DNA of 62,876 bases from Neisseria dentiae (GTDB lineage: Bacteria; Pseudomonadota; Gammaproteobacteria; Burkholderiales; Neisseriaceae), in NCBI RefSeq assembly GCF_024580525.1, contig NZ_JANIKQ010000017.1:1-62876 (forward strand), written 5' to 3'. Made by a program: the position numbers and the translations under genes. Positions 8,756 to 17,300 of this stretch are shown piece by piece. Numbering within the stretch: the first letter of the stretch is position 1; each line of letters begins with the position of its first letter. The notes under the pieces were generated by a model that saw only the letters and a program-made list of their open reading frames with translations, was not told the DNA's origin and searched no databases.

Positions 8756-8909
8756 TATAGTGAATCCACTTACTCCATTACGGCGTTGCTGCGCCTTAGC
8801 TCAAAGAGAACGATTTTGTAAGCCGCTAAAGCGGCAACAGAATCGGTTCCGTACTATTTGTACTGTCTGCGGCTTGCTGCCTTGTACTGAAGTAATTGAA
8901 TTCACTATA
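8756..8909. repeat. Correia repeat enclosed element (CREE/NEMIS), full-length type
   Basis: A 154-bp element bounded by TATAGTGAAT and ATTCACTATA inverted ends. Internally it has the familiar Correia core (GGCGTTGCTGCGCCTTAGC, AGAGAACGATT, GAATCGGTTCCGTACTAT, TGTACTGTCTGCGGC). In other Neisseria these elements carry IHF sites, outward promoters and RNase III cleavage sites. Here it lies 9 bp after the sucrose phosphorylase stop and about 190 bp upstream of sbp, where it could influence either transcript. Confidence 0.9.
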
Positions 8910-8918
8910 TCGAACCTT

Positions 8919-10367
8919 TTACAGCGTGATTTCTTTGCTCTCACCGTTCACGGTTTCGGTGATGGTGAAGGTTTTGTCGCCGGTGTTGGCAACCAGTTTC
9001 GCCGATACGCCTGCGGCGGCATTGTTCCACACGATTTCCAGCTCTTTTTCGCCCAGCGCTTTCACGGAGAACTCACCGTCGAAGGCTTTGGAAGTGTTGC
9101 GGAATTTCAGCAGGTTGAAAAGCTGCTGCACCACGGGGCGTTTCACGGTTTCGTCGATTTCGGCCAAAGAATAGTAGTGGCGGTTGATGTTGCGGCCTTC
9201 TTTGGTTTTTTCCAAAAGTTCGATGTCGTTTTCGCCGGCAAGCAGGCCCACATAATAGATTTGCGGGATGCCGGGGGCGAAGCATTGCAGCACGCGCGCC
9301 AGAATATAGGCTTGGTCGTTGTTGCCCAAAGCCGAATAGTAGGTGCAGTTGATTTGGTAGATGTCCAAATTATTGTATTCGGCGCTGGAATATTTTTTCT
9401 TCACGTTGGCGCCTTGGGCGTAAAGGGCTTCGCGGGTGGCTTCGCACTCTTCGTCGGTCATCAGGTCTTTCACATCCACCACGCCGATGCCGTCGTGGGT
9501 GTCGAGAGTGGTGAACTGTTTGCGCGGGCAGATTTCCATCCAATGCACGAGGCGGTCGACATTGCCGCTGAACAGGGTGTGCAGCACCAGCATGGGCAGG
9601 GCGAAATCGTAAACGTAATAATCATGCTCGGCGATTTTGAGCTGGATGGTGTAGTGCTCGTGGATTTCCGGCAGCACGGTAACGTTGTGCGCGTCGAGCA
9701 CATCGGTGCATTCTTTCAGGGTTTCCCAGATTTCCGGCTCCACGAAGAAGCAGTTGGTGCCGATTTTTTTGTTGGCATAGGCGAACGCGTCGAGGCGGAT
9801 AATCGCCGCGCCCTGTTTGCTCAGAAATTCGAGGTTGTCTTTGATGAATTTTTTGGTAACGGGGTGGGTAACGTCCAAATCGACCTGCTGCTCGTCGAAA
9901 GTACACCACACTTTTTCGCTGGTGCCGTCAGCAAATTCGGCCATACGGTAAGGCGCGCGCGGTTTGCGCTTGTAGATTAAATCCACCTGCTCTTCGGTAG
10001 GCTCGCCGTTGGGCCAGAATTCTTTATAACGGATAAACAGGTTACGCCATTCGGAATCGTCTTTTTTCTGTTGGAAGTCTTGGAAATAAGGCGATTGGGC
10101 GGAAATATGATTCACCATGAAATCGAACATCAGGTAGTAATCTTTCGCCAGTGCGTTCACGTCTTCCCAGCCGCCGAATGCGGGGTCGACTTTGGTGTAG
10201 TCCATCGGTGCGAAACCGCGGTCGCCGGAAGACGGGAAAAACGGCAGGATGTGCACGCCGCCGATCACGCCCTTCATGTGTTTTTCCAATACGTTTTTCA
10301 AATCTTTCAGATTGTTACCCAGGCTGTCGGCATAGGTAATCAACATGGCTTCGTTTTTCACTTGCAT
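8919..10367 (-). CDS. gtfA: Sucrose phosphorylase (GH13)
   Basis: A 482-residue GH13 enzyme that converts sucrose and phosphate to glucose-1-phosphate and fructose. Family features are an N-terminal ITYADSLG and GGVHILPFFPSSGDRGFAPMD, the nucleophile Asp in IIRLDAFAY, the acid/base Glu in VLPEIHEHY and the stabilising Asp in LDTHDGIGV. PQIYYVGLLAGEND is also typical. It is full length. AGGAAG precedes the chosen ATG. No sucrose transporter, fructokinase or regulator is adjacent, so substrate uptake must be encoded elsewhere. A long-spaced inverted repeat upstream could be an operator. Confidence 0.88.
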   Translation of the reverse strand: MQVKNEAMLITYADSLGNNLKDLKNVLEKHMKGVIGGVHILPFFPSSGDRGFAPMDYTKVDPAFGGWEDVNALAKDYYLMFDFMVNHISAQSPYFQDFQQKKDDSEWRNLFIRYKEFWPNGEPTEEQVDLIYKRKPRAPYRMAEFADGTSEKVWCTFDEQQVDLDVTHPVTKKFIKDNLEFLSKQGAAIIRLDAFAYANKKIGTNCFFVEPEIWETLKECTDVLDAHNVTVLPEIHEHYTIQLKIAEHDYYVYDFALPMLVLHTLFSGNVDRLVHWMEICPRKQFTTLDTHDGIGVVDVKDLMTDEECEATREALYAQGANVKKKYSSAEYNNLDIYQINCTYYSALGNNDQAYILARVLQCFAPGIPQIYYVGLLAGENDIELLEKTKEGRNINRHYYSLAEIDETVKRPVVQQLFNLLKFRNTSKAFDGEFSVKALGEKELEIVWNNAAAGVSAKLVANTGDKTFTITETVNGESKEITL

Positions 10368-10479
10368 GATTTTCTTCCTGTAGTTAAATGTCGTTGGGTT
10401 GCGCTTTTATCGCATCATGCCCGGCGGGTATGACACCGATGTCAGTTTTGTGGCACATCATATCAAACTCTCGGCAGAA

Positions 10480-10528
10480 ATCAATTAGTTTAGTTTAATG
10501 AAAACGTTAGCCGGCAAGACTAATTGAT
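10480..10528. promoter_or_regulatory. Spaced inverted repeat upstream of sucrose phosphorylase
   Basis: ATCAATTAGT and its exact reverse complement ACTAATTGAT are separated by 29 bases, about 110-160 bp upstream of the sucrose phosphorylase start. The region between is AT-rich. This could be a pair of operator half-sites for looping or a regulator dimer; no regulator is identified. Confidence 0.4.
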
Positions 10529-10603
10529 GTAAAACAAACTTCGGCCATATCCGCACGGGGCGGCGCGGGCTTGATATGTAATTTCATTCCCCGATATGGC
10601 GGC

Positions 10604-10634
10604 AGGCCGTCTGAAATATTCTTTCAGACGGCCT
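10604..10634. terminator. Inverted uptake-sequence hairpin
   Basis: AGGCCGTCTGAAA and TTTCAGACGGCCT with a 5-base loop, directly abutting the 143-bp repeat. Confidence 0.75.
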
Positions 10635-10777
10635 GAGACCTTTGCAAAACCTCCAGATGTGGATGCAGTTCAAGGCGTAGCAGCGCAGCGAGTGCAGACA
10701 TAACATAGAGTTAGGCAAGCGAGCGAGCAGCACACAACGAAGAAATGCACCGCAGATGGGGGTTTTGCAAAGGTCTC
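10635..10777. repeat. 143-bp inverted-terminal repeat element, copy 1
   Basis: Bounded by GAGACCTTTGCAAAA and its reverse complement. The interior is well conserved with copies at 12878-13020, 45475-45617 and 45787-45928, including AGTTCAAGGCGTAGCAGCGC and GCAAGCGAGCGAGCAGC. It has no coding capacity, so it looks like a MITE mobilised by an IS with matching ends, or an old IS remnant. It lies after bioC. Confidence 0.8.
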
Positions 10778-10800
10778 GGCCTGCCGTTTGCCGCACTGTT

Positions 10801-11583
10801 TCAATCCCCCGCCAATATATAAGCGATCCGGTAATCCAAAGGCAGCAGGCCGTCCGGGCGGCGCAGGGTTTCATAGGCCGCGCAAAACCGCTGCCAACGC
10901 CGTTTGCCGGTCAAACCCTTGTTTTCACGGTTGCCGATGTGATTGGCGCCGATGTTTTTCAAACTGCGGAGTAAGTCTTGCAGATCGGCGAAGGTTTGGG
11001 TGTGGGTGCGGGTTTCGGTTTGGGTGTGCGCAAAGCAGCCGAAAGCGCGGCGGATTTCGGCCTCGCCGAGAAACGGGTTGGTGTGTGCGTCGCTGTCGGC
11101 CGCCCGCCAGGCACCGCTCAACTGGTGCAGGCTGCCCTCGACGACGGTGGCGGTGGCCACCATGCCGCCGTTGCGGGTTACGCGCCGCATTTCGGCGGCG
11201 GCGGCGGAAAGGTCGCACCATTGCACGGCCAGGCTGCTGAAGCAGGCATCGACGCTGTTGTCGGCCAGCGGCAGCCGTTCGGCGTCGGCCAGCAGGCAGC
11301 AAGCGGCGCGGCGGTGGCGGGCGGTGTGGCGCAGCATGCCTTCGGCCAAATCGAGGGCGATAACGGTTGCGCCGCGTGCCTGCATCTCTTTGCCGAACCA
11401 GCCGCTGCCCGCGCCGATATCGAGTATGGTTTTGCCGTGAAGGCCGTCTGAAAAGCGTGCTTCGAGCATGGCGAGCAGACGGCCGCCCACTTCGCGCTGC
11501 AAGGCGGCCGCTGCGTCATAGGTGGCGGCGGCCTGGCTGAATGCGCGGGCGATTTGCTGTTTGTGCGGGGTTTCAGACGGCAT
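10801..11583 (-). CDS. bioC: Malonyl-ACP O-methyltransferase (biotin synthesis)
   Basis: A 260-residue SAM-dependent methyltransferase that methylates malonyl-ACP to start pimeloyl-ACP synthesis. Motif I is ILDIGAGSGWFGKEM at about residue 50, followed by VIALDLAEGML and the post-motif DAERLPLADNSVDACFSSLAVQWC, a BioC-typical string. The start ATG at 11583 lies inside an uptake sequence of the AT dialect that also contains the bioF stop, giving an 11-bp overlap. It is translationally coupled to bioF upstream. An open frame continuing further upstream overlaps bioF and is not needed. Confidence 0.85.
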   Translation of the reverse strand: MPSETPHKQQIARAFSQAAATYDAAAALQREVGGRLLAMLEARFSDGLHGKTILDIGAGSGWFGKEMQARGATVIALDLAEGMLRHTARHRRAACCLLADAERLPLADNSVDACFSSLAVQWCDLSAAAAEMRRVTRNGGMVATATVVEGSLHQLSGAWRAADSDAHTNPFLGEAEIRRAFGCFAHTQTETRTHTQTFADLQDLLRSLKNIGANHIGNRENKGLTGKRRWQRFCAAYETLRRPDGLLPLDYRIAYILAGD

Positions 11584-12730
11584 CTTGCAAACCTTTGACC
11601 AATGCTTCGATATGCTGCGTTTCGTGGGCTGCGCTGAGAGTGATGCGCAACCGCGCCTGCCCTGCCGGCACGGTGGGCGGGCGGATGGCGGGCACATAGA
11701 GGCCGCGGCGGCGCAATGCTTCGGCGGCGGCCAGGGCACTTTCGTTGCTGCCGCACAAGAAGGGTTGGATGGCGGTTTCGGACGGCAGCAGGCGTTCTGC
11801 CAAACCGCCCTGTGCCAAGGCCGTCTGAAAAAAACGGATATGCTGTTGCAGCTTGACGCGCAAACCGTCGGCAGCTTTGATGCGCTCGATTGCGGCGGAT
11901 AAGGCGGCGGCCTGCGCGGGCGGAAAGGCGGTACTGTAAATCAGGTGGCGGGCGAATTGAACGAGATATTCGGCCACGGTGCGGCTGCACAACACCGCCG
12001 CGCCCATCAGCCCGGCGGCTTTGCCGAAAGTTACCACCAGAATATCGGGCTGTTCGCCCGCCTCCGCCGCGCTGCCCCGCCCCTGCGGGCCGCACACGCC
12101 GAAACCGTGGGCGTCGTCGATCAGCAGCCAAGCGTCGTATTGGCGGCACAGGGTGTTCAGACGGCCTATGTCGGCCTTGTCGCCGTCCATGCTGAACACG
12201 CCTTCGCTCGCCACCAATACACGCCTGCCTTGCACGGCGGCCAACTGCTGCTCCAGCACTTCGTAGCGTTGGTGGGCGAAACGGCGGTAAACGGCGGGGG
12301 AAAGGGCGGCGGCCTCCTGCATCGAGGCGTGGCAGAGTTTGTCGGCCAGCAGCACGTCGTCTTTGCCCAGCAGGCCGAGCAGCACGGCCTGATTGGCGGC
12401 ATAACCGCTGGGAAACAGCAAGGCGCGTTCGTAACCGAGCCAGCCGGCAAGCTGTGTTTCCAAATATTCGTGGGCATCGGTGTGGCCGCTCACCAACGGC
12501 GAGCCGCCGCTGCCGCAGCCGTAATCCGCCAGCGCCTGCTGCCAGGCAGCAATCACGGCGGCATCGCGGCTGAGGCCGAGATAATCGTTGCCCGCAAAGT
12601 TCAGATAACGCACGCCGCCGCTTTCCAGATAAGGCGGAGCGGTATCGGCACGGCGCACTGTGCGGCGGCGGTAGGCCTGCGCTTGGGCGCGCGCTTCCAA
12701 TGCGGCTTGCAGGTGGTCGTTCCAATTCAT
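11573..12730 (-). CDS. bioF: 8-amino-7-oxononanoate synthase
   Basis: A 385-residue PLP enzyme of the alpha-oxoamine synthase family that condenses pimeloyl-ACP/CoA with alanine in biotin synthesis. Visible features are YLNFAGNDYLGLS, GSGGSPLVSGH, LLFPSGYAANQAVL, LLIDDAHGFGVCG (cofactor-binding Asp and His) and VTFGKAAGLMGAAVL with the Schiff-base Lys. Length is normal. ATG 12730 is preferred over an upstream TTG at 12739. It is the first gene of a bioF-bioC operon; its promoter region lies next to a 143-bp repeat copy. Confidence 0.88.
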   Translation of the reverse strand: MNWNDHLQAALEARAQAQAYRRRTVRRADTAPPYLESGGVRYLNFAGNDYLGLSRDAAVIAAWQQALADYGCGSGGSPLVSGHTDAHEYLETQLAGWLGYERALLFPSGYAANQAVLLGLLGKDDVLLADKLCHASMQEAAALSPAVYRRFAHQRYEVLEQQLAAVQGRRVLVASEGVFSMDGDKADIGRLNTLCRQYDAWLLIDDAHGFGVCGPQGRGSAAEAGEQPDILVVTFGKAAGLMGAAVLCSRTVAEYLVQFARHLIYSTAFPPAQAAALSAAIERIKAADGLRVKLQQHIRFFQTALAQGGLAERLLPSETAIQPFLCGSNESALAAAEALRRRGLYVPAIRPPTVPAGQARLRITLSAAHETQHIEALVKGLQDAV

Positions 12731-12877
12731 TGCGGGCAAACGTTGCGGGCGGTTTTAAAGCGGCAGAGTGTGTAATGTTTCAGACGGCCTGTCAATTGCA
12801 AATCCGCCCGAAACGGGGCTTTTTTTGTTACACTACACGCCGCGTTTTCAGACGGCCGGTCCGATGGGGTAAAGGCC

Positions 12878-13020
12878 GAGACCTTTGCAAAACCCCCAGA
12901 TGTGGATGCAGTTCAAGGCGTAGCAGCGCAGCGAGCGCAGACATATCAGATAGATAGGCAAGCGAGCGAGCAGCGCACAACGCAGAAATGCGCCGCAGAT
13001 GGGGGTTTTGCAAAGGTCTC
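12878..13020. repeat. 143-bp inverted-terminal repeat element, copy 2
   Basis: Same orientation and length as the copy at 10635-10777; the two copies bracket bioF-bioC. It sits between the divergent bioF and norM genes, with uptake sequences on both sides (12779-12790, 12846-12857 and 13020-13032). Confidence 0.8.
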
Positions 13021-13089
13021 AGGCCGTCTGAAAACTTTAACGACGCTTAAAATTTCCGGCTGCGCCCTGCCCTATACACAACCGAACCT

Positions 13090-14469
13090 ATGCTTCTCGA
13101 TTTAAACCGCTATTCTTTTCCCGTTTTCAACAAAGAAATCAAAAAACTCTCCCTGCTGGCCCTGCCCATGCTGCTGGCGCAGGTGGCGCAGGTGGGCATC
13201 GGTTTCGTCGATACGGTGATGGCCGGCGGCGCGGGCAAAGACGATTTGGCGGCGGTGGCGCTGGGCAGCAGCGCGTTTGCTACCGTGTATATCACCTTTT
13301 TGGGGGTGATGACGGCGCTCAACCCGATGATCGCCCATCTGTTCGGCGCGGGCAAAACCACCGAAGTGGGCGAAACGGGGCGGCAGGGCATCTGGTTCGG
13401 CATCATGCTGGGGATTATCGGTATGCTGCTGCTGTGGGCGGCGGTGCCGCTGTTCCAGCATTTTCTGACCCTGAGCGACAAGGTGGAGCGGATGATGGGG
13501 CATTATCTGCTGTTTGTGGGCCTGGCCATGCCTGCCGCGATGGTGCACCGCGCCCTGCACGCTTATGCCTCCAGCCTCAACCGCCCGCGCGCGATTATGG
13601 TGGTGAGCTTTTTGGCGTTTCTGCTGAATATTCCGCTTAACTATATGTTTGTGTACGGCAAATTCGGCATGCCGGCACTGGGCGGCGCGGGCTGCGGTTT
13701 GGCCACGGCGCTGGTGTTTTGGTTCAATGCGGCGGTGTTGTGGCTTTATGTGGCCAAACAGTCTTATTTCCGCAGCTTTGGTTTAACCGCCCGTTTCAGC
13801 CGCCCCCATGCCGGCGCTTTCGGCAGAATCTGGAAGCTGGGCGCGCCCATCGGTTTGTCGTTTTTTCTCGAGGCAAGCCTGTTTTCGTTTATCGTGTTTC
13901 TAATCGCCCCGTTGGGCGAAGACTATATCGCCGCGCAACAGGTGGTGATCAGCCTCACCGGTGTGATTTATATGATTCCGCAAAGCGTGGGGGCGGCGGG
14001 CACGGTGCGGGTGGGCTATTCGCTCGGCCGCGGCGAATATGTGCGGGCACGTTATATTTCGGGCGTGTCGCTGGTGCTGGGCCTGGTGCTGGCCGCACTG
14101 ACCGCCGTGCTGCTGGTGCTGCTGCGCTATTCGCTGGCGGGCATGTACACCGACGATGCCGCCGTGTTGGGCATCGCCGCTGCCGTGCTGCTGTTTGCGG
14201 CGGTGTTCCAGCTTGCCGACAGCACCCAATGCGTGGCTTCTTATGCGCTGCGCGGCTATAAAATGACCAAAGTGCCCATGCTGATACACGCGTTGGCGTT
14301 TTGGGGATTCGGCCTGCTGCCCGGCTATGCGCTTGCCTACGGCTTGGATATGGGCATTTACGGTTTTTGGACGGCGCTGGTGCTGTCGCTTTCGGTGGCG
14401 GCGGTGCTGCTGGTTTGGTATTTGGAATGGTGCAGCCGCAAAGAAGCGGCGCGTAAAAGGATGTTGTGA
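13090..14469 (+). CDS. norM: MATE-family multidrug efflux pump
   Basis: A 459-residue protein with twelve predicted transmembrane helices. It has the MATE signature near the N-terminus (LLALPMLLAQVAQVGIGFVDTVMAGGAG) and its internal repeat in the second half (APIGLSFFLEASLFSFIVFL). MATE proteins of this NorM branch export cationic drugs in exchange for Na+ or H+. Length is standard. Its stop overlaps the murB start as TGATG, so both are probably cotranscribed. Confidence 0.88.
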   Translation: MLLDLNRYSFPVFNKEIKKLSLLALPMLLAQVAQVGIGFVDTVMAGGAGKDDLAAVALGSSAFATVYITFLGVMTALNPMIAHLFGAGKTTEVGETGRQGIWFGIMLGIIGMLLLWAAVPLFQHFLTLSDKVERMMGHYLLFVGLAMPAAMVHRALHAYASSLNRPRAIMVVSFLAFLLNIPLNYMFVYGKFGMPALGGAGCGLATALVFWFNAAVLWLYVAKQSYFRSFGLTARFSRPHAGAFGRIWKLGAPIGLSFFLEASLFSFIVFLIAPLGEDYIAAQQVVISLTGVIYMIPQSVGAAGTVRVGYSLGRGEYVRARYISGVSLVLGLVLAALTAVLLVLLRYSLAGMYTDDAAVLGIAAAVLLFAAVFQLADSTQCVASYALRGYKMTKVPMLIHALAFWGFGLLPGYALAYGLDMGIYGFWTALVLSLSVAAVLLVWYLEWCSRKEAARKRML

Positions 14470-15506
14470 TGCAAGTGATGCACGATGTGGATTTAACCCC
14501 GCTCAACACGTTCGGCCTCAAAGCCCGCGCGCGTGATTTTGCGGTGCTGGAACATGAAAACGACCTGCACGAAATCGTGAAACTGCCCGCATTCGAGCGC
14601 GAAAGCGTGCTGTGGCTGGGCGGCGGCAGCAATATTCTGCTGATGCGTGATTATCAAGGTTTGGTAGTTCATGTAAAAAACAAAGGAATCCGCGAACTTT
14701 CCCGTTCAGACGGCCTCGTTTATATAGAAGCGCAGGCGGGCGAAGTGTGGCACGACTTCGTGCTGCACACGCTCGAAGCGGGCTTGAGCGGGCTGGAAAA
14801 CCTGAGCCTGATTCCCGGCAGCGTGGGCGCGTCGCCCGTGCAGAACATCGGCGCCTACGGCGTGGAAGTGAAAGACGTGATACACAGCGTGCGCTGCTTC
14901 GATTTGGATACCCGCACCTTTGTTACGCTCGATAACGCCGACTGCCGTTTTTCTTACCGCGAAAGCCTGTTCAAACAAGCGGGCAAAGGGCGGTATGTGA
15001 TTACCGCCGTGGTGTTCGCCCTAAGCGAAACCTTCCGCCCCAATGTGCGCTACGGCGACTTGGCCGCGGTGGTGGAGCAAGCCTGCGCGGGGCGCAAAAT
15101 CACGGCGAAAGACGTGTCCGACGCCGTGTGCTTTATCCGCTCGAGCAAACTGCCCGACCCCGCAACACTGGGCAACGTGGGCAGCTTTTTCAAAAACCCC
15201 GTGGTAGATGCGCAAACGGCGCAGAAACTGCTGGCGCAGCATCCCGCCATGCCGCACTACCCGCAGGCCGACGGTTCGGTCAAGCTGGCCGCAGGCTGGC
15301 TGATCGACCGCTGCAACCTCAAAGGGTTCCAAATCGGCGGCGCGGCCGTTCACAACAAACAGGCGCTGGTTTTGGTAAACAAACAACAGGCAGAGGCACA
15401 AGATGTTTACGCATTGGCGCAACACATCTGCCGCACCGTGCAGCAAGCCTTCGGCGTGGCTTTGCAGGCAGAACCCAACTGGCTGCCGGCAGATTTTCAT
15501 GCGTGA
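14469..15506 (+). CDS. murB: UDP-N-acetylenolpyruvoylglucosamine reductase
   Basis: A 345-residue FAD enzyme reducing enolpyruvyl-UDP-GlcNAc to UDP-MurNAc in peptidoglycan precursor synthesis. The FAD-binding start NTFGLKARARDFAVL, the WLGGGSNILL loop, LSLIPGSVGASPVQNIGAYGVE and the catalytic-Ser segment ATLGNVGSFFKNP are all present; type I length as in E. coli. The ATG overlaps the norM stop by one base. One uptake sequence (14704-14715) lies inside the coding region. Confidence 0.9.
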   Translation: MQVMHDVDLTPLNTFGLKARARDFAVLEHENDLHEIVKLPAFERESVLWLGGGSNILLMRDYQGLVVHVKNKGIRELSRSDGLVYIEAQAGEVWHDFVLHTLEAGLSGLENLSLIPGSVGASPVQNIGAYGVEVKDVIHSVRCFDLDTRTFVTLDNADCRFSYRESLFKQAGKGRYVITAVVFALSETFRPNVRYGDLAAVVEQACAGRKITAKDVSDAVCFIRSSKLPDPATLGNVGSFFKNPVVDAQTAQKLLAQHPAMPHYPQADGSVKLAAGWLIDRCNLKGFQIGGAAVHNKQALVLVNKQQAEAQDVYALAQHICRTVQQAFGVALQAEPNWLPADFHA

Positions 15507-15625
15507 AACCACACACAGGCCGTCTGAAAAACAAGAAGTTTTAGAGCATAAATACTTTTTATTGATATAATCACCGCCGATAGAATTAATAAAAACGCCG
15601 TAATGCCGTAATAAGGAGTTTTCTC

Positions 15626-16306
15626 ATGGCGAAAGACAGCAAACAAAACACATATCAGCGTATTATCGAGTCCGCGCTCGTTCTCTTCAACGAAGAAGGC
15701 GAGCGCAACATCAGCACCAACCACATCGCCGCCCACCTGAGCATCAGCCCCGGCAACCTCTACTACCACTTCCGCAACAAAGACGAAATCATCGTGCAGC
15801 TTTTCAAACGCTACAGCGACGATTTGCTCGGCTACCTGCAAAACGCCGAGCTGCCCGCAGGCGTTTGCGAAGCCGTGGGGTATATGTCGGGCATTTACGA
15901 CGTGATGTGGCGCTACCGCTTCCTCTTCAGCGACGTTAACACCCTGCTCGCCCGCAGCGCCGAGCTTTTGGGCGAACACAACAACTTCACCCAAGCCAAA
16001 GTGTCGCCGCTGCTGGTCAACCTGCTCACCCGCCTCAACGGCCTCAACATCATCAAGGCCGACGAAACCGCCATGAACGATCTGGCGGTGAATATGTGGA
16101 TAGTAACCAAATACTGGTTCGACTTCGACGGCTCCATCCGCGGCCGCGCCAAACTGAGCGAAGATTCTAAAGTGCGCGGCATCGGCCGCACCCTCAGCCT
16201 GCTGCGCCCCTACCTGCTGGAACAATATGTGGTCGAGTTCGACCAAACCATCAAAAACCTCACCCCCGAATCGGAATGCGTGCAGCAAAACGCGCTGGCG
16301 CATTAA
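15626..16306 (+). CDS. TetR-family transcriptional regulator
   Basis: A 226-residue regulator. The N-terminal helix-turn-helix is visible as IIESALVLFNEEGERNISTNHIAAHLSISPGNLYYHFRNKDEII (DNA-recognition YYHF motif). The remaining ~160 residues form a ligand-binding/dimerisation domain with no obvious homology to named members. It has a clear AAGGAG ribosome site and a terminator after it. There is no adjacent efflux gene in the same direction, so its target is unclear; norM 1.1 kb upstream is one possibility. Confidence 0.85.
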   Translation: MAKDSKQNTYQRIIESALVLFNEEGERNISTNHIAAHLSISPGNLYYHFRNKDEIIVQLFKRYSDDLLGYLQNAELPAGVCEAVGYMSGIYDVMWRYRFLFSDVNTLLARSAELLGEHNNFTQAKVSPLLVNLLTRLNGLNIIKADETAMNDLAVNMWIVTKYWFDFDGSIRGRAKLSEDSKVRGIGRTLSLLRPYLLEQYVVEFDQTIKNLTPESECVQQNALAH

Positions 16307-16312
16307 ATAACA

Positions 16313-16340
16313 AGGCCGTCTGAACCTTTTCAGACGGCCT
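16313..16340. terminator. Inverted uptake-sequence terminator
   Basis: AGGCCGTCTGAA and TTCAGACGGCCT with a 4-base loop, directly after the TetR gene stop and before the convergent aroD. Confidence 0.85.
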
Positions 16341-16359
16341 CAAACTTTCCACCGGCGGC

Positions 16360-17115
16360 TTAGCCAGCCAAAATATTCAAAATCGCACGCAAATCATTGG
16401 CATTTATCTGTCCCGGCGCCGACGCCTTTTTCGCCGCGCCGAACGTCATCGCCGAACCGAACGTTTCCCCCGCCAAACGGCTGATCACACCGATTTTGCC
16501 CATCGCCATCGTAACCAGCGGCTGCTTCGCATATCGGTCGAACATCGTTTGCGTGGCATCGAGCAGCACCAGCACATCGGCGGGCGACTGCGGCATCACG
16601 GCGATTTTGCAAATATCCGCCCCCCAATCCTGCATGGTTTGCAGGCGCGCGATAATGTCTTCTTTCGGTGGCGTTTCATAAAAATCATGGTTGCACAACA
16701 GCGCCGCCACACCATGCGCCTTAGCCAGCGCCACCGTTTCCTTCACCTCTGCATCGCCCGCAAACAGCTCGATATCGACAATATCCGCCAAGCCCGAGCG
16801 TATGGCCGCCTGCACCAGCCCAAAATAAACCTCTTGAGAAACCGGGCATTCGCCCCCCTCTTCCGCCCGCCTGAACGTAAACAGCAGCGGCGTATCGGGC
16901 AGCGCTGCGCGCACCTGCCGCAAACAATCCATCACATACCCCGCATCAGCCGCCCGTTCGAGAAAATCCGCGCGGAATTCCACCACGTCGAAACTCAAGC
17001 CCTGCAAATCCTGCAATGCCGCTTGCAGGCCGTCTGAATCCTTTGCCACCAACGGCACGGCGATTTTCGGGCTGCCCTCGCCCAAAACGGTATTTTTGAT
17101 TTTTACGGTGTTCAT
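16360..17115 (-). CDS. aroD: Type I 3-dehydroquinate dehydratase
   Basis: A 251-residue shikimate-pathway enzyme. The Schiff-base Lys is in ADICKIAVMPQS, the general-base His in ALLCNHDFYETP and the substrate-binding VEFRADFLE is present. The C-terminal loop GQINANDLRAIL is characteristic of type I enzymes. The length equals the E. coli enzyme. It is monocistronic; upstream lie repeats and an uptake-sequence hairpin. Confidence 0.92.
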   Translation of the reverse strand: MNTVKIKNTVLGEGSPKIAVPLVAKDSDGLQAALQDLQGLSFDVVEFRADFLERAADAGYVMDCLRQVRAALPDTPLLFTFRRAEEGGECPVSQEVYFGLVQAAIRSGLADIVDIELFAGDAEVKETVALAKAHGVAALLCNHDFYETPPKEDIIARLQTMQDWGADICKIAVMPQSPADVLVLLDATQTMFDRYAKQPLVTMAMGKIGVISRLAGETFGSAMTFGAAKKASAPGQINANDLRAILNILAG

Positions 17116-17271
17116 GTTATTCCTTAAAATGATAAAAACGGTTTTCAGACGGCCTGATGCCTGCTTTCATAATGCTAACGATGTTTCGTGCAAAGTGTAA
17201 AGCCTCTGCACGCCGCAACGCAGCCTGAACCGCCTGCAATACATGGTAAAATACCGCCGTTTCCCAACCAC

Positions 17272-17300
17272 AGGCCGTCTGAAAACCTTTCAGACGGCCT
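17272..17300. terminator. Inverted uptake-sequence hairpin
   Basis: AGGCCGTCTGAAA and TTTCAGACGGCCT with a very short loop, upstream of aroD and directly abutting the next repeat. Confidence 0.75.

Noticed and set aside
8718..9980. Long open frame antisense to the sucrose phosphorylase gene
   Set aside because: Runs through the Correia element and the complement of GH13 motifs; composition is typical of a shadow frame.
11178..12725. Long Arg/Pro-rich frame overlapping bioF and bioC
   Set aside because: Same strand but different frame from two well-supported enzymes; low-complexity translation and no homology features.
10635..13020. CRISPR array
   Set aside because: The repeats are two widely spaced 143-bp inverted-terminal elements, not short regularly spaced direct repeats, and no cas gene is present.
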